Source: Sphingomonas bacterium (GTDB lineage: Bacteria > Pseudomonadota > Alphaproteobacteria > Sphingomonadales > Sphingomonadaceae). Taken from it: 64,000 nt of DNA. The notes below the pieces were generated by a model. It was not told the DNA's origin. It did not search any database and was given only the letters and a program-made list of their open reading frames with translations. Shown here one piece after another: positions 28,392 to 39,300 of this stretch (positions are counted from its first letter, which is position 1; each line of letters begins with the position of its first letter). Location of the stretch: the NCBI RefSeq assembly GCF_903644135.1, contig NZ_CAHJXA010000001.1:1-64000 (forward strand). Reading direction: 5' to 3'. Both the position numbers and the translations under genes were made by a program.

Positions 28392-28392
28392 C

Positions 28393-29139
28393 TCATTTCA
28401 GGCAGGCGACGATCCCGGCGATGACCGACTCGGTCTCCTGTGGATCGCGCACCCGCACCGTGTCGAGGCCCAGCTCCTTGGCCGGATAGTCGTTGCCGCC
28501 CGGGAAGATCGCGTCGCCCAGGAACATCATCGCCTCCAGCGCGATGCCGCTCGCGTCGCGCAACTTCTTCAAACCGTACGCTTTGTCGACGCCCTCGCGG
28601 GTAATGTCGATCGAGGTCGCGCCGCCCATGTTGATCGACAGGCCCGGCAGCCGCTGCTTCAGGTCGGCCTGGATGACCTTGCGCTTCGCGAAATCCGGAT
28701 CCCAATGCTCCTTTTCCTTGATCGGAGCCTGCTGGCCGAGCGCGGAGAAGGTGATCTGGCTGCCGCGATCCTCGACCAGGTCGCCCCAGGTCTGCTCGGG
28801 CTTGAACCCGGTCGCCTCCAGGCTGGCATCGAACGCCTCCAGGATCTTCTTCTTGGTCTCGTCCTCGAACAGCTCGGCATAGACCGGATGCCAGCCGCGT
28901 TCGTCAAAGGTGTAGAGCTTGGTCCCCGTCGTCGGCATCAGCCACAGCCGATGGAGGTTGGCGCGCGGCAGCATCCGGCTCGCCACCTGCTTCTCGAACT
29001 GCGGCCAGTCGCCTCCCGAGATCACCGCCACATCGGCGACGTCGAGCAGGTTGGCCAGCGCCTCCTGCATTGGTGGCTGCAACTGGCCCTTGCTCTCCGC
29101 CAGGGTGCCGTCGAGGTCGAACGCGACCAGTTGCTTCAT
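28393..29139 (-). CDS. HAD-IIB hydrolase, eukaryotic phosphomannomutase-like
   Basis: 248 residues with HAD motif I FDLDGTLAES, motif II VISGG and motif IV FLGDAIFPGGNDYPAKELG. The last pattern, GD-x4-PGGND, together with ITFSALGQQAP, is characteristic of eukaryotic-type alpha-phosphomannomutase (PMM) rather than the bacterial PMM/PGM family. It could interconvert mannose 6- and 1-phosphate or act as a sugar phosphatase. It is the last gene of the minus-strand pentose phosphate run and overlaps the preceding HAD gene by 4 bases; its stop lies 1 base from the convergent cytidylyltransferase stop. Confidence 0.75.
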   Translation of the reverse strand: MKQLVAFDLDGTLAESKGQLQPPMQEALANLLDVADVAVISGGDWPQFEKQVASRMLPRANLHRLWLMPTTGTKLYTFDERGWHPVYAELFEDETKKKILEAFDASLEATGFKPEQTWGDLVEDRGSQITFSALGQQAPIKEKEHWDPDFAKRKVIQADLKQRLPGLSINMGGATSIDITREGVDKAYGLKKLRDASGIALEAMMFLGDAIFPGGNDYPAKELGLDTVRVRDPQETESVIAGIVACLK

Positions 29140-29954
29140 GCGGGTGCTCCGATGCGAGGAAGGATCAGGGTGTCGATGGCGTGGGCAACGCCGTCGGCGT
29201 CGTTGCCGGCAGTGACCGCATCGGCGGCAGCCTGGACGTGCGCGGGGGCATTGCCCATCGCCACCGCATAGCCGGTCAGCGCCAGCATCGGCAGGTCATT
29301 CGCCTGGTCGCCGATCGCGGCGGTTTCGGCCAGGTCGACACCCATCGCTGCGGCCAGCGCGACGATGCCGTCGCCCTTGTTGGCCTGCAACGCGGTCACG
29401 TCGAGATAATAGGTCTGCGACTGGGCTATGGTCGCGCGATCGCCGAAGGCAGTCCGGCACTGTTCCAGCAATCCTGCCAGCAGGGCCGGATCGTCGCTGA
29501 CGAAGGTGATCTTGTCGGCATGGTCGAGCAGGTCGTCGAACGCGTCCTGCACCACCGGCGCCTGGTTGGAGGCGATCCGCTCATGCTCGACATGCACGCC
29601 CTGGTCGGTCGAGGCGTACCAGCGGTCATCGGCGAACACCCAGCGATCGACCGCCGCGCCGTCGACGATCGCGAAGACGCCGCGCGCCGCCTGCGGATCA
29701 ATGACGTGGTGCTCGTCGACCCGCCCGTCGCGGTGGAACACCAGGCCGCCGTTGAACGCCCCCATCGGCCCATCGAGGCCCAGCGTGTCGGCGATCGGTA
29801 TCATCCCCGATCGCGGCCGCGCGCTGATGATGGTGAAGCCGCACCCCGCTGCCGTCAGCCGCTGCACGGCATCGGCGGTGGCGGGGGTCAGCTTCTTCGC
29901 CTTGTCGACCAGCGTCCCGTCGACATCGGACACCAGCAATCGCAAAGGGTTCAT
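29136..29954 (-). CDS. HAD-IIB (Cof-type) phosphatase
   Basis: 272 residues: motif I VSDVDGTLVDKAKKL, motif II FTIISARPRSG, the C2-type cap in the middle, and motif III/IV NKGDGIVAL with IGDQANDLPMLALTGYAVAMGNA. This is the Cof subfamily that dephosphorylates sugar phosphates or related metabolites in the cytoplasm. The ATG at 29954 is selected because the open frame upstream runs antisense-like into gnd with arginine-rich sequence. It lies 13 bases after gnd, consistent with one transcript. Confidence 0.85.
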   Translation of the reverse strand: MNPLRLLVSDVDGTLVDKAKKLTPATADAVQRLTAAGCGFTIISARPRSGMIPIADTLGLDGPMGAFNGGLVFHRDGRVDEHHVIDPQAARGVFAIVDGAAVDRWVFADDRWYASTDQGVHVEHERIASNQAPVVQDAFDDLLDHADKITFVSDDPALLAGLLEQCRTAFGDRATIAQSQTYYLDVTALQANKGDGIVALAAAMGVDLAETAAIGDQANDLPMLALTGYAVAMGNAPAHVQAAADAVTAGNDADGVAHAIDTLILPRIGAPA

Positions 29955-29967
29955 TACGCCAGCCGGA

Positions 29968-30954
29968 TCATTGCGGCATCTCGACATGCCCGCCAAAGCC
30001 GAAGCGCATCGCCGACAACACCTTGTCGCCGAACACATGGTCGACGCGGCTGCGATAGCGCGCGAACAGCGCGGTGGTGAGGACGTGCGCCGGCACCGCT
30101 TCCTCCATCGCTGCCTCGACCGTCCAATGGCCCTCACCCGAATCGGCGACCTTGCCGGTGAAACGCTCCAGCATCTGGTCCTTGGCGAGCGCGGAAGCGG
30201 TGAGGTCGAGCAGCCACGAGGAGATCACGCTGCCGCGCCGCCACACCTCGGCGATATCGGTCAGGTTGAGGTCGAAGCGCTGATCCTCGGGCAGCTTGTC
30301 GGACGACTTACCCTTGAGGATGTCGAAGCCCTCGGCATAGGCCTGCATCAGGCCATATTCGATGCCGTTGTGGATCATCTTGACGAAATGGCCGGCACCA
30401 GCGGGACCGGCATGGATATAGCCCTTTTCGGCGCGGGGGTCGTCCTCCGGCTTGTCCTGACGCTCGGGAGTGCGCGGGATGCTGCCGAGCCCTGGCGCCA
30501 GCGCGTCGAAGATCGGATCGAGCAGGTCGACCGCATCCTTGTCGCCGCCGATCATCATGCAATAGCCGCGTTCCAGCCCCCAGACGCCGCCAGAGGTGCC
30601 GACATCGACATAGCGCACGCCATGGTCGCGCAGCGCCTTGGCACGGCGAATGTCGTCCTTGTAGAAGGTGTTGCCGCCGTCGATGATGATGTCGCCTTCG
30701 CGGGCGTGCTCGGTGATGGTGGTGATCGTCTCCTCGGTCGGATCGCCGGCGGGCAGCATCACCCACCAGATCGCCGGCGTGTCCAGCTTCGCCGCCATGT
30801 CCTTGAGCGACTCGGCCCCTTGTGCGCCCTCGCCGACCAGCTTGGCGACCGTCTCGGCATCGCGGTCAAAGACCACCGCCTCATGCCCGGCGCGCATCAG
30901 CCGGCGGACGATGCCCGCCCCCATCCGGCCAAGGCCGATCATTCCGATCTTCAT
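29968..30954 (-). CDS. gnd: 6-phosphogluconate dehydrogenase, decarboxylating (short, NAD-type)
   Basis: Oxidatively decarboxylates 6-phosphogluconate to ribulose 5-phosphate. The 328 residues match the short GndA-like form (about 300-330) rather than the 470-residue NADP enzyme. Motifs: [13 protein letters not shown] at the N terminus with an Asp-type ending (VFDRDAE) suggesting NAD preference, [25 protein letters not shown], and the catalytic [16 protein letters not shown] (Lys, Asn). The gene lies downstream of tal in the pentose phosphate run. Confidence 0.92.
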   Translation of the reverse strand: MKIGMIGLGRMGAGIVRRLMRAGHEAVVFDRDAETVAKLVGEGAQGAESLKDMAAKLDTPAIWWVMLPAGDPTEETITTITEHAREGDIIIDGGNTFYKDDIRRAKALRDHGVRYVDVGTSGGVWGLERGYCMMIGGDKDAVDLLDPIFDALAPGLGSIPRTPERQDKPEDDPRAEKGYIHAGPAGAGHFVKMIHNGIEYGLMQAYAEGFDILKGKSSDKLPEDQRFDLNLTDIAEVWRRGSVISSWLLDLTASALAKDQMLERFTGKVADSGEGHWTVEAAMEEAVPAHVLTTALFARYRSRVDHVFGDKVLSAMRFGFGGHVEMPQ

Positions 30955-30980
30955 GCGGGTCTCCGTAGTCTGCGTAGGGT

Positions 30981-32108
30981 TCAGGCGTGCGCCGGCTGTT
31001 TCGCGGCAAGCGCGCCGAGCAGGTCGTCGAACGCCTTCGCGAACGAGGCGACGCCTTCGAGGACCAGCGTGTCGGTAACGCCGGTCAGCTTCAGCCCCAG
31101 CCGCTCGGCCTCGGCCAGAACGTGCTTGGCCTCGTCCACACCCTCGACCAGCGCCGCCGCCACCGTGCCGCGTTCGCGGAACGCGTCCATCGTCGTCGGT
31201 GGCATGGTGTTGACCGTGTCGCGGCCGATCAGCGAATCGACATACAGCGTGTCCGGGTAGGCCTTGTCCTTGGTCCCGGTCGACGCCCACAACAAGCGCT
31301 GCGATTGCGCGCCCTTGGCGGCCAGCGCCTGCCAGCGCTCGGACTTCTCGAAGTCGAGGAACCACTGGTACGCCAGCTTGGCGTTGGCGATCGCAACCTT
31401 GCCGCGCACCGCCTTCAGCGCCTCGCTCTCCGGATCGTTCTCGCCGACGCGGCGGTCGATCTCCTTGTCGATGCTGCCATCGATGCGGCTGACGAAGAAG
31501 CTGGCGACGCTCGCGATGCGGTCGATCGGCTGGCCTTGCCGCACCCGCTCCTCCAGCCCCGTCGCATAGGCCTCGGCGACGCGGATATAGGCGTCGAGCG
31601 CGAACAGCAGCGTGACGTTGACGTTGATCCCCTGCGCGATCGTCGCGCTGATCGCCGGCGCCCCCGCCAGCGTGCCGGGTATCTTGATCATCAGGTTCGG
31701 CTTGTCGACCATCGCCCACAGCTTCTGCGCCTCGCTGATCGCGGCGTCGGTGTCGTCGGCGATGTAGGGCGACACCTCCAGGCTGACATAGCCGTCCTTG
31801 CCGTCGAGCTTGTCATAGACCGGGCGCAGCGTGTCGGCCGCGACCTGAATGTCCTCGACCGCCTGCGCCTCGTAGCGGTCGATCGTCGCCGCGCCGGGAT
31901 GCTGCTTGTCGTAATTGGCGAGGCTGTCGTCATAGGCGTCGCCATGGCCCATCGCCTTTTCGAAGATCGACGGGTTGGAGGTGACGCCGGTCAGGCCATC
32001 CTCTTCGACCAGCTTCTTGAGGCCGCCCTCGTTCAGGAACTTGCGGTCGACAAAGTCGAGCCACACCGCCTGGCCCTGCGCTTTGAGATCGTTGAGCCGG
32101 CCCATCAC
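30981..32108 (-). CDS. tal: transaldolase
   Basis: Transfers dihydroxyacetone from sedoheptulose 7-phosphate to glyceraldehyde 3-phosphate. The 375 residues correspond to the long actinobacterial/cyanobacterial-type transaldolase: [13 protein letters not shown] near residue 40 and the Schiff-base lysine in [13 protein letters not shown]. Also seen are INVNVTLLF and [15 protein letters not shown]. The start overlaps the transketolase stop by 4 bases (ATGA), and gnd follows 26 bases later. Confidence 0.93.
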   Translation of the reverse strand: MMGRLNDLKAQGQAVWLDFVDRKFLNEGGLKKLVEEDGLTGVTSNPSIFEKAMGHGDAYDDSLANYDKQHPGAATIDRYEAQAVEDIQVAADTLRPVYDKLDGKDGYVSLEVSPYIADDTDAAISEAQKLWAMVDKPNLMIKIPGTLAGAPAISATIAQGINVNVTLLFALDAYIRVAEAYATGLEERVRQGQPIDRIASVASFFVSRIDGSIDKEIDRRVGENDPESEALKAVRGKVAIANAKLAYQWFLDFEKSERWQALAAKGAQSQRLLWASTGTKDKAYPDTLYVDSLIGRDTVNTMPPTTMDAFRERGTVAAALVEGVDEAKHVLAEAERLGLKLTGVTDTLVLEGVASFAKAFDDLLGALAAKQPAHA

Positions 32109-34186
32109 TTCTTCTCCATCAATGATTTGGCGACCTTGACGACATTGTCGACGGTGAAGCCGTATTTGTCCTGCAGCTTCTTGATCGGCGCCGACGCGCC
32201 GAAGCTCGACATGGTGATCGCCACGCCGACATTGCCGACATAGCGATCCCAGCCCAGCTCGCCCGCCATCTCCACCGCGACGCGGGCGGTCACCGCCTTG
32301 GGCAGGACGCTTTCCTTATAGTCGTCGTCCTGCAGCTCGTAGCGATACCAGCTCGGCAGCGACACGACGCGGCTCTTCACCCCGTCGGCGATCAGCTGCT
32401 CGTGCGCGTCGACGACCAGCGACATCTCGCTGCCGGTGGCGATCAGGATCACCTCGGGATCGCCGTCACAATCGGCCAGGACGTAGCCGCCCTTCGCCAG
32501 CCCCTTGGCCGAGGCGTATTTCTCGCGGTCGAGCGTCGGCAGCGCCTGGCGCGACAGGATCAGCGCCGCCGGGCGATTGCCGGTGGTGACGATGCAGCGC
32601 CACGCCTCCGCGACCTCGTTGGCGTCGCCTGGGCGGATGGTGTCGAGGCCCGGAGTCGAGCGCAGGATCGCCATCTGCTCGATCGGCTGGTGGGTCGGCC
32701 CGTCCTCGCCGACGCCGATCGAATCGTGCGTGAAGACGAATGTCGAGCCCAGCTCCATGATCGCCGCCAGCCGTACCGGCGGCCGCATGTAATCGAGGAA
32801 CACCAGGAAGGTGGAGCCGTACGCCTTGAGGTGCGACAGCGACATGCCGTTGACCACCGCCCCCATGCCATGCTCGCGCACGCCGAAGTGGAAGTTCTGG
32901 CCGCCATAATTGTTGGCCTCGAACGAGTCGCGACCCTTGATGTCGGTCTTGGTCGAGGGCGACAGGTCCGCCGAGCCGCCGACCAGCCATGGCAGTCGCG
33001 GCGAGATGGCGTTGAGCACCTTGCCCGACGACTCGCGGCTGGCGATGCCCTTGGCGTCGGGCTCGAACACCGGGATGTCGGCGTCCCAGCCGTCGGGCAA
33101 CTCGTCGCCGAGCATCCCGTCGAGCTGCTTGCCCTCCTCCGGAAACTGCTCCTTGTAGCGGGCAATCAGCGTCTGCCATGCCTCACACAACGGTGCACCG
33201 CGCCCCGCTACGGCCTCTCGGAAATGCTCGGCCACGCCGTCGGGAACGTAGAAGCTCTTGTCCTCCGGCCAGCCATAGGCCTTCTTGGTGGCGCGGACAT
33301 TGTCCTCGCCCAGCGGCTCGCCATGCGCCTTTTCGCTGCCCGCCTTGGGGCTGCCCCAGCCGATCACCGAGTGGACGACGATAAAGGTCGGCTGGTCGGA
33401 CGCCTTGAAGCTCTCGATCGCGGCGGTCAGCGCAGCGGTGTCGTTGGCGTCGTCGACATGGATGACGTTCCAGCCATAGGCCTCGAACCGCAGCCCGACA
33501 TCCTCGTCAAAGGCGAGATCGGTCGACCCCTCGATTGAGATGTGGTTGCTGTCGTAGATCCAGCACAGGTTCGACAGCTTGAGATGCCCGGCAAGGCTCG
33601 CCGCCTCCGACGACACCCCCTCCATCATGTCGCCGTCGCCGCACAGGACGTAGACGTCATGGTCGAACAGCTCGAAGCCGGGCTTGTTGTAGCGTGCCGC
33701 CAGCCAGCGTTCCGCGATCGCCATGCCGACCGAGTTGCCGCAGCCCGCGCCGAGCGGTCCGGTGGTGGTCTCAACGCCGGTGGTGTGGCGATATTCGGGG
33801 TGGCCGGGGGTCTTGGACGACAGCTGGCGGAACTGCTCGATGTCCTCCATGCTGACCGCTTCTTTGCCGGTCTTCTGCCCCTCGGCGTCGATCTCCTCGA
33901 TGCCGGCGAGATGGATCAGGCTGTAGAGCAGCATGGATGCGTGCCCGACCGACAGCACGAAGCGGTCGCGATTGGGCCAGTCAGGCGTCGCCGGATCGTA
34001 GCGCAGGAACTTCGACCAAAGCGTATAGCCGACCGGTGCCAGCGCCATCGGCGTGCCGGGGTGGCCGGAGTTGGCCTTCTGCACCGCATCCATCGCCAGC
34101 GTGCGGATGGTGTCGATCGCCAGCCGCTCCGGGCTGCCATCCTCGTGCACACCAGCCGGAGCGGGAGGGGTTATGGTATCGGTCAT
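32105..34186 (-). CDS. tkt: transketolase
   Basis: 693 residues with the three transketolase domains. The thiamine diphosphate region begins with MDAVQKANSGHPGTPM and GDGDMMEGVSSEA with an Asn-containing continuation; the pyrimidine domain has GVREHGMG and DSIGVGEDGPTHQP; a C-terminal regulatory-like domain follows. It moves two-carbon units between sugar phosphates in the non-oxidative pentose phosphate pathway. The ATG at 34186 is chosen; 10 more residues upstream look noncoding. Directly coupled to tal. Confidence 0.94.
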   Translation of the reverse strand: MTDTITPPAPAGVHEDGSPERLAIDTIRTLAMDAVQKANSGHPGTPMALAPVGYTLWSKFLRYDPATPDWPNRDRFVLSVGHASMLLYSLIHLAGIEEIDAEGQKTGKEAVSMEDIEQFRQLSSKTPGHPEYRHTTGVETTTGPLGAGCGNSVGMAIAERWLAARYNKPGFELFDHDVYVLCGDGDMMEGVSSEAASLAGHLKLSNLCWIYDSNHISIEGSTDLAFDEDVGLRFEAYGWNVIHVDDANDTAALTAAIESFKASDQPTFIVVHSVIGWGSPKAGSEKAHGEPLGEDNVRATKKAYGWPEDKSFYVPDGVAEHFREAVAGRGAPLCEAWQTLIARYKEQFPEEGKQLDGMLGDELPDGWDADIPVFEPDAKGIASRESSGKVLNAISPRLPWLVGGSADLSPSTKTDIKGRDSFEANNYGGQNFHFGVREHGMGAVVNGMSLSHLKAYGSTFLVFLDYMRPPVRLAAIMELGSTFVFTHDSIGVGEDGPTHQPIEQMAILRSTPGLDTIRPGDANEVAEAWRCIVTTGNRPAALILSRQALPTLDREKYASAKGLAKGGYVLADCDGDPEVILIATGSEMSLVVDAHEQLIADGVKSRVVSLPSWYRYELQDDDYKESVLPKAVTARVAVEMAGELGWDRYVGNVGVAITMSSFGASAPIKKLQDKYGFTVDNVVKVAKSLMEKK

Positions 34187-34237
34187 ATCTGGTTCTCGCT
34201 TTGCGGCTGAACGCAACAGGCGTCGACTGGTTGCCCC

Positions 34238-34924
34238 TTAGCCGAGCGAGCGGGAGCGTTCCAGTGTCGTAACGATCCCGCCATCGGCAATATAGGCGGC
34301 ATCGACTTCGCGCAGGAACAGGCCGTGGCCGATCACACCGGGCAGCGCGTCGAGCTTCCTGGCCAGCGACACCGGATAGCGCATCGCCGCGAACTGCACG
34401 TCGAGCACCAAATTGCCGCTGTCGGTGAGGTAGGGCGCACCGTCCTTCTCTCGCAGCACGGAGTGGCCGCGAAGCGCCTTCAACTGCGCTGTGACGAACG
34501 CCTGCGCAAAGGGCAGCACCTCGACTGGCAGCGGCACGCCGCCGATCCGCTCGACGCGCTTCGACCCGTCCGCGATCACCACCATCCGGCGCGAGGCGGC
34601 GGCGACGATCTTCTCCCGCGTCATCGCCCCGCCCGCGCCCTTGATCGCGAAACAGCGGCCGTCGATCTCATCCGCGCCGTCGATGGTCAGGTCGACCGCG
34701 CCGACCTCGGCCATGTCGAGCAGCGGGATGGCAAGGTCGCGTGCCTGTGCCGCGCTCGCCTCCGATGTGGCGACAACGCTGATCCGCAGCCCGGCCGCGA
34801 CCCGCTCGCCAAGCGCCGCGATCGCCCAATAAGCGGTCGATCCGGTGCCCAGCCCGACCAGCATGTCGTCGCGCACCTCGGCGACCGCCGCTAGGGCCGC
34901 CGCCCGCTTGTCGTCGTCCTGCAT
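34238..34924 (-). CDS. rpiA: ribose-5-phosphate isomerase A
   Basis: Interconverts ribose 5-phosphate and ribulose 5-phosphate. The 228 residues contain GLGTGSTAYWAIAALGERV, VDLTIDGADEID, KGAGGAMTREKIVA (catalytic Lys/Glu region) and TDSGNLVLDV, all RpiA hallmarks. An in-frame ATG at 34966 would add 14 residues; the downstream ATG fits the usual family start better. It begins the minus-strand rpiA-tkt-tal-gnd run and is divergent from the efflux operon. Confidence 0.92.
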   Translation of the reverse strand: MQDDDKRAAALAAVAEVRDDMLVGLGTGSTAYWAIAALGERVAAGLRISVVATSEASAAQARDLAIPLLDMAEVGAVDLTIDGADEIDGRCFAIKGAGGAMTREKIVAAASRRMVVIADGSKRVERIGGVPLPVEVLPFAQAFVTAQLKALRGHSVLREKDGAPYLTDSGNLVLDVQFAAMRYPVSLARKLDALPGVIGHGLFLREVDAAYIADGGIVTTLERSRSLG

Positions 34925-35044
34925 GATCGCGCGTGTAGCAGCCTTCGCCGTGAACGCACCCGCCATTTGGTTTCTCGCACCTGCACAAAAATATGAACAC
35001 AAAGGTGGCGCCGAGTGTTTGATCGGGCTTAAAGGCCCCTGCCT

Positions 35045-35098
35045 GCCGACCTTCTGTTGGCGAACCATCGCCCGCCGACCTCCATTCGGCGAGCCATC
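35045..35098 (+). repeat. tandem imperfect 25-bp direct repeat upstream of efflux operon
   Basis: Two copies, 35045-35069 and 35074-35098, start GCCGACCT and end CCATC with GGCGA inside. They differ at 5 of 25 positions and have a centre spacing of 29 bases. They sit just before the proposed GTG start of the adaptor gene (35114), in the divergent gap with rpiA. The spacing, close to three helical turns, would suit a regulator binding the same face twice, but no binding protein is encoded nearby. Confidence 0.6.
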
Positions 35099-35113
35099 AA
35101 GGGTGAAGCGCGC

Positions 35114-36352
35114 GTGGCGACGTGGACGAACCGGCCGGTTGCGGCACGATATACAAGCGGTGCCGTGGCGGTTTCGATGCTGGCTCTGGCCGCGTGCAGC
35201 GGCGGCGGCGACAAGCAATCCAAGGGCGGCGGTGCCGGGCAGCCGGGCCAGGGCACACCGCAAGTGGGCTATGTCGTCCTCCAGCCGAGTGACACGCCGC
35301 TCACCACCGAATTGGCCGGGCGCACTTCCGCCTATGAGAATTCCGATGTGCGGCCGCAGGTCAGCGGCGTGATCTTCCGCCGCTTGTTCACCGAGGGCTC
35401 GCTGGTGACCAAGGGGCAGGCGCTCTACGAGATCGATCCGCGCGCCTATCGCGCCGCCACCAACCAGGCCGCGGCCAACCTTGCCAGCGCGCAGGCCAAT
35501 GCCGAGGCGACTCGCACTCAGGCCGACCGCTACAAGCCGCTCGCGGCGATCGAGGCGGTGTCGAAGCAGGACTATACCAACGCCGTCGCGACCGCGCGCC
35601 AGGCCGCCGCCTCGGTCGCGCAGAACCGGGCCGCGCTCGATACGGCGCGGCTCAACCTGCACTTCACGACGGTGCCGGCCCCGATCACCGGGCGGATCGG
35701 CCGCTCGCTGTTCACCGTCGGCGCGCTGGTGTCGGCCAGCCAGACCGACCCGTTGGCTCAGATCCAGCGCCTCGACCCGATCTATGTCGATATCCAGCAG
35801 TCGGCGGCGGCGTTGCTTGGTCTACGGCGGTCGCTGGCGTCGGGCGGGGTCACCGCGACCAGCGCCGCGGTCCACCTGAAGCTCGACGACGGCAGCGACT
35901 ATGCCCAGACCGGCGCGGTGGAGTTCACGGAGGCTCTGGTCGACCAGAGCACCGGCACCGTGACGCTGCGCGCCCGGTTTCCCAATGCGCAGGGGCTGCT
36001 GCTACCAGGCATGTTCGTGCGCGCGACCTTCTCGCAAGGGATCAATCATGATGCCTTCCTGCTGCCCCAGCAGGGCGTCAGCCGCGATCAGAAGGGCAAC
36101 GCCACGGTCATGGTCGTCGGTCCGGGCAACAAGGCGGTGCAGAAGCCGGTGACCACCACCCGTACGGACGGTGCCTATTGGGTGGTGACCAGCGGCGTCG
36201 CGCGCGGCGACAAGCTGATCGTCCAGGGTCTCGGCAAGCTCAAGCCCGGCCAGCAGGTGCAGCCGGTGCCGGCCAATACGCCGCAGAAGGTACAGGCCCC
36301 GCCGCCGGGCAAGGGTGGCAAGCAAGGGGCCGGCAAGAGCCGGGCAGGCTGA
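35114..36352 (+). CDS. RND efflux periplasmic adaptor lipoprotein
   Basis: 412 residues of the MexA/AcrA family. The N terminus is a lipoprotein signal (LALAAC), followed by the lipoyl half-motif region (NSDVRPQVSGVIFRRLFTEGSLV), a coiled-coil hairpin, beta-barrel (TFSQGINHDAFLLPQQGVSRD) and membrane-proximal domain. It joins the inner-membrane pump to the outer-membrane channel. The GTG at 35114 has AAGGG 11 bases upstream; the longer TTG start at 35057 would code through the direct repeats. The pump gene starts 7 bases downstream. Confidence 0.9.
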   Translation: MATWTNRPVAARYTSGAVAVSMLALAACSGGGDKQSKGGGAGQPGQGTPQVGYVVLQPSDTPLTTELAGRTSAYENSDVRPQVSGVIFRRLFTEGSLVTKGQALYEIDPRAYRAATNQAAANLASAQANAEATRTQADRYKPLAAIEAVSKQDYTNAVATARQAAASVAQNRAALDTARLNLHFTTVPAPITGRIGRSLFTVGALVSASQTDPLAQIQRLDPIYVDIQQSAAALLGLRRSLASGGVTATSAAVHLKLDDGSDYAQTGAVEFTEALVDQSTGTVTLRARFPNAQGLLLPGMFVRATFSQGINHDAFLLPQQGVSRDQKGNATVMVVGPGNKAVQKPVTTTRTDGAYWVVTSGVARGDKLIVQGLGKLKPGQQVQPVPANTPQKVQAPPPGKGGKQGAGKSRAG

Positions 36353-36359
36353 CGCCGCG

Positions 36360-39300
36360 ATGCTGAGCCGTATCTTCATCGATCGACCCATCTTCGCCTG
36401 GGTGATCGCGATCATCATCATGCTGGCGGGCGTGGGCGCGATCATCGGCCTGCCGGTCGCGCAATATCCCGATGTCGCGCCGCCGCAGGTGACCGTCCGC
36501 GCCACCTATCCGGGCGCCAACGCCCAGACCGTCCAGGACTCGGTGACGCAGGTGATCGAGCAATCGCTGACCGGTATCGACGGGCTGCTCTATTTCCAGT
36601 CGCAGTCGTCGAGCAACGGCACGGTGGTGATCACCGTCACCTTCAACAAGGGCGTCAACCCCGATATCGCCCAGGTCCAGGTCCAGAACCAAGTCCAGCA
36701 AGCGCTCGCGCGATTGCCTCAGCAGGTCCAGTCGCAGGGACTGATCGTCAAGAAATCCAATCCTGACTTCCTTCTGGTCGTCGGCCTGTACGACGCCAGC
36801 GACCAGACCGACTCGGGCGACGTGTCGGACTATCTGGTCTCGCACCTGCAGGACCAGCTCGGCCGCACCAAGGGCGTCGGCGACACCAACGTCTTTGGTG
36901 CGCAATATGCCATGCGCGTCTGGCTCGATCCCAACAAGCTGCTCGCCTACCAGCTGATGCCGTCCGACGTCACCACCGCCATAACCGCGCAGAATACCGA
37001 GGTCTCCGCCGGTGAACTTGGCGCGCAGCCGGCGGCCGCGAACCAGTATCTCGACGCCACCGTCACCGCACAATCACGGCTGCAGACCCCCGCCCAATTC
37101 GAACAGATCGTCGTCAAGACCCAGCCGGACGGTGCTGTCGTGCGGCTGCGTGACCTTGGCCATATCGAGCTGGGATCGGAGACCTATGGTGTGGTCAGCC
37201 GGATCAACGGTCATCCCGGTGCCGGGCTGGCGGTATTGCTCGCGCCTGGCTCGGACGCGTTGAAGACCGCCGAGGTCGTCAAGCAGCTGGTCGCCGATCA
37301 GGCCAAGAGCTTCCCCAAAGGCTATCAATACACCTTCGTCAACGACTCTACCGACTTCATCAAGCTGTCGATCGAAGAGGTGGTCAAGACACTGATCGAA
37401 GCGATCATCCTGGTCGTCATCGTCATGTTCGTATTCCTGCAAAGCTGGCGGGCGACATTGATCCCGACGATCGCGGTGCCGGTGGTGCTGCTCGGCACCT
37501 TCGGCATCCTTTATGTCGCAGGCTTCTCGATCAACGTGCTGACCCTGTTCGGTCTGGTCCTCGCCATCGGTCTCCTGGTCGATGACGCCATCGTCGTGGT
37601 CGAGAATGTCGAGCGGCTGATGGACGAGAACCCGGACATGAGCCCGCGGGACGCCACCATCGAGTCGATGAACGAGATCACCGTCGCGCTGGTCGCGATC
37701 GCGCTGGTGCTGTCGGCGGTGTTCCTGCCGATGGCGTTTTTCGGCGGCTCGACCGGCGTGATCTACCGCCAGTTCTCCCTGACGATCGTGTCGGCGATGA
37801 TCCTGTCGGTGATGGTCGCACTGATCCTGACGCCGGCGTTGACCGCCCACCTCCTCAAACAGAAGCAGCTCGACGGCGACGGGGTGCAGCAAAGCTGGGC
37901 GGGGCGCCGCTTCCCCCGCGCCGCGCAGTGGGTGGCGACCGGCCGCGACAAGTTCAACACGACCTTCGACAAGGGGATCGAGCGCTACACGGCCACTGTC
38001 AAGACGGCGATCGACCGCAAATGGCTGTTCCTGCTGATCTATGCCGGCGTGGTGGCGCTGCTGGCGATCCTGTTCCTGCGGCTGCCGACCGCGTTCCTAC
38101 CGACCGAGGATCAGGGTATCGGCCTGGTCCAGTTCCAGCTCCCCCCCGGCGCGACGCTCAACCGCACTCAGGAGGTGCAGCAGGCGGTCGAGCATTACTA
38201 CCTCAACAGCGAGAAGAACGTAGTTGCGGTATTCTCGTCGGCGGGGCGGACGCTGGGCGGTGGCCCTGGCGGGCAGAATACCGGCCTTGGTTTCACCGCG
38301 CTGAAGAACTGGAAGGATCGCAAGGGCAAGGTCAATACCGCCGATGCGATCAGCGAGCGTGCCTCGGGCGCGTTCGCCAATTTTCGCGACGCTCAGGTAT
38401 ACGCTCTGGCACCGCCGGCAGTCCGCGGCCTCGGCCAGTCCAACGGCTTCACGGTGGAGCTGCAGAACAGTTCGGGGATGAGCCTCGACAAGTTCCAGGC
38501 GGCGCGCGACAAGCTGCTCGCCGCAGCCGCGGGCGAGCAGAGCCTGGTCGGGGTGCGGCTGTCCGAGTTGCCCGATGTGGCGACGCTCAAGGTCGATGTC
38601 GACCCACAGAAGCTGTCGAGCTTCGGCCTGACCCAGGCGAACGTCAACGCGACGCTGTCGACCGCCTGGGGCGGCTCGTACGTCAACGACTTCCTCGACC
38701 GCGGCCGCGTCAAGCGCGTCTATGTGCAGGGCGATGCGCCGTATCGGTCGCAGCCGTCCGACCTGAACCAATGGTATGTGCGCGGCTCGACCAACCAGAT
38801 GACGCCGTTCTCGTCCTTCGCGACCACGCACTGGGGGCAGGCACCGGTATCGCTGTCGCGCTTCAACGGCGTCCAGAGCTATGAATTCCAGGGCCAGTCC
38901 GCGCCCGGCACCAGCTCCGGCCAGGCGCTGGAGACGATGCGCAAGCTGGCCGGGCAGATCCCCGGCACCAGCATCTCGCTCGCCGGGCTGTCCTATCAGG
39001 AGAATGTCTCCTCGGGGCAGGCACCTGTGCTGTACGGCCTTTCGCTGCTGGTCGTGTTCCTGTGCCTTGCGGCGCTGTACGAAAGCTGGTCGATTCCGGT
39101 CGCGGTGCTGTTGATCATCCCGCTCGGGCTGGTCGGCGCGATCGTGTTCGTGACGCTGCGCGGCCTCACCAACGACGTGTACCTGCAGATCGGCCTGCTG
39201 ACGACGATGGGCCTCGCCGCGAAGAACGCGATCCTGATGATCGAGTTCGCCGAGCAGGCGGAAAAGCAGGGCAAGCGGGTGATCGAGGCGGCGCTGGAGG

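Noticed and set aside
34238-35662. 474-residue version of RpiA with a long N-terminal extension
   Set aside because: The extension runs antisense to the efflux adaptor and has no domain; the isomerase is complete from 34924.
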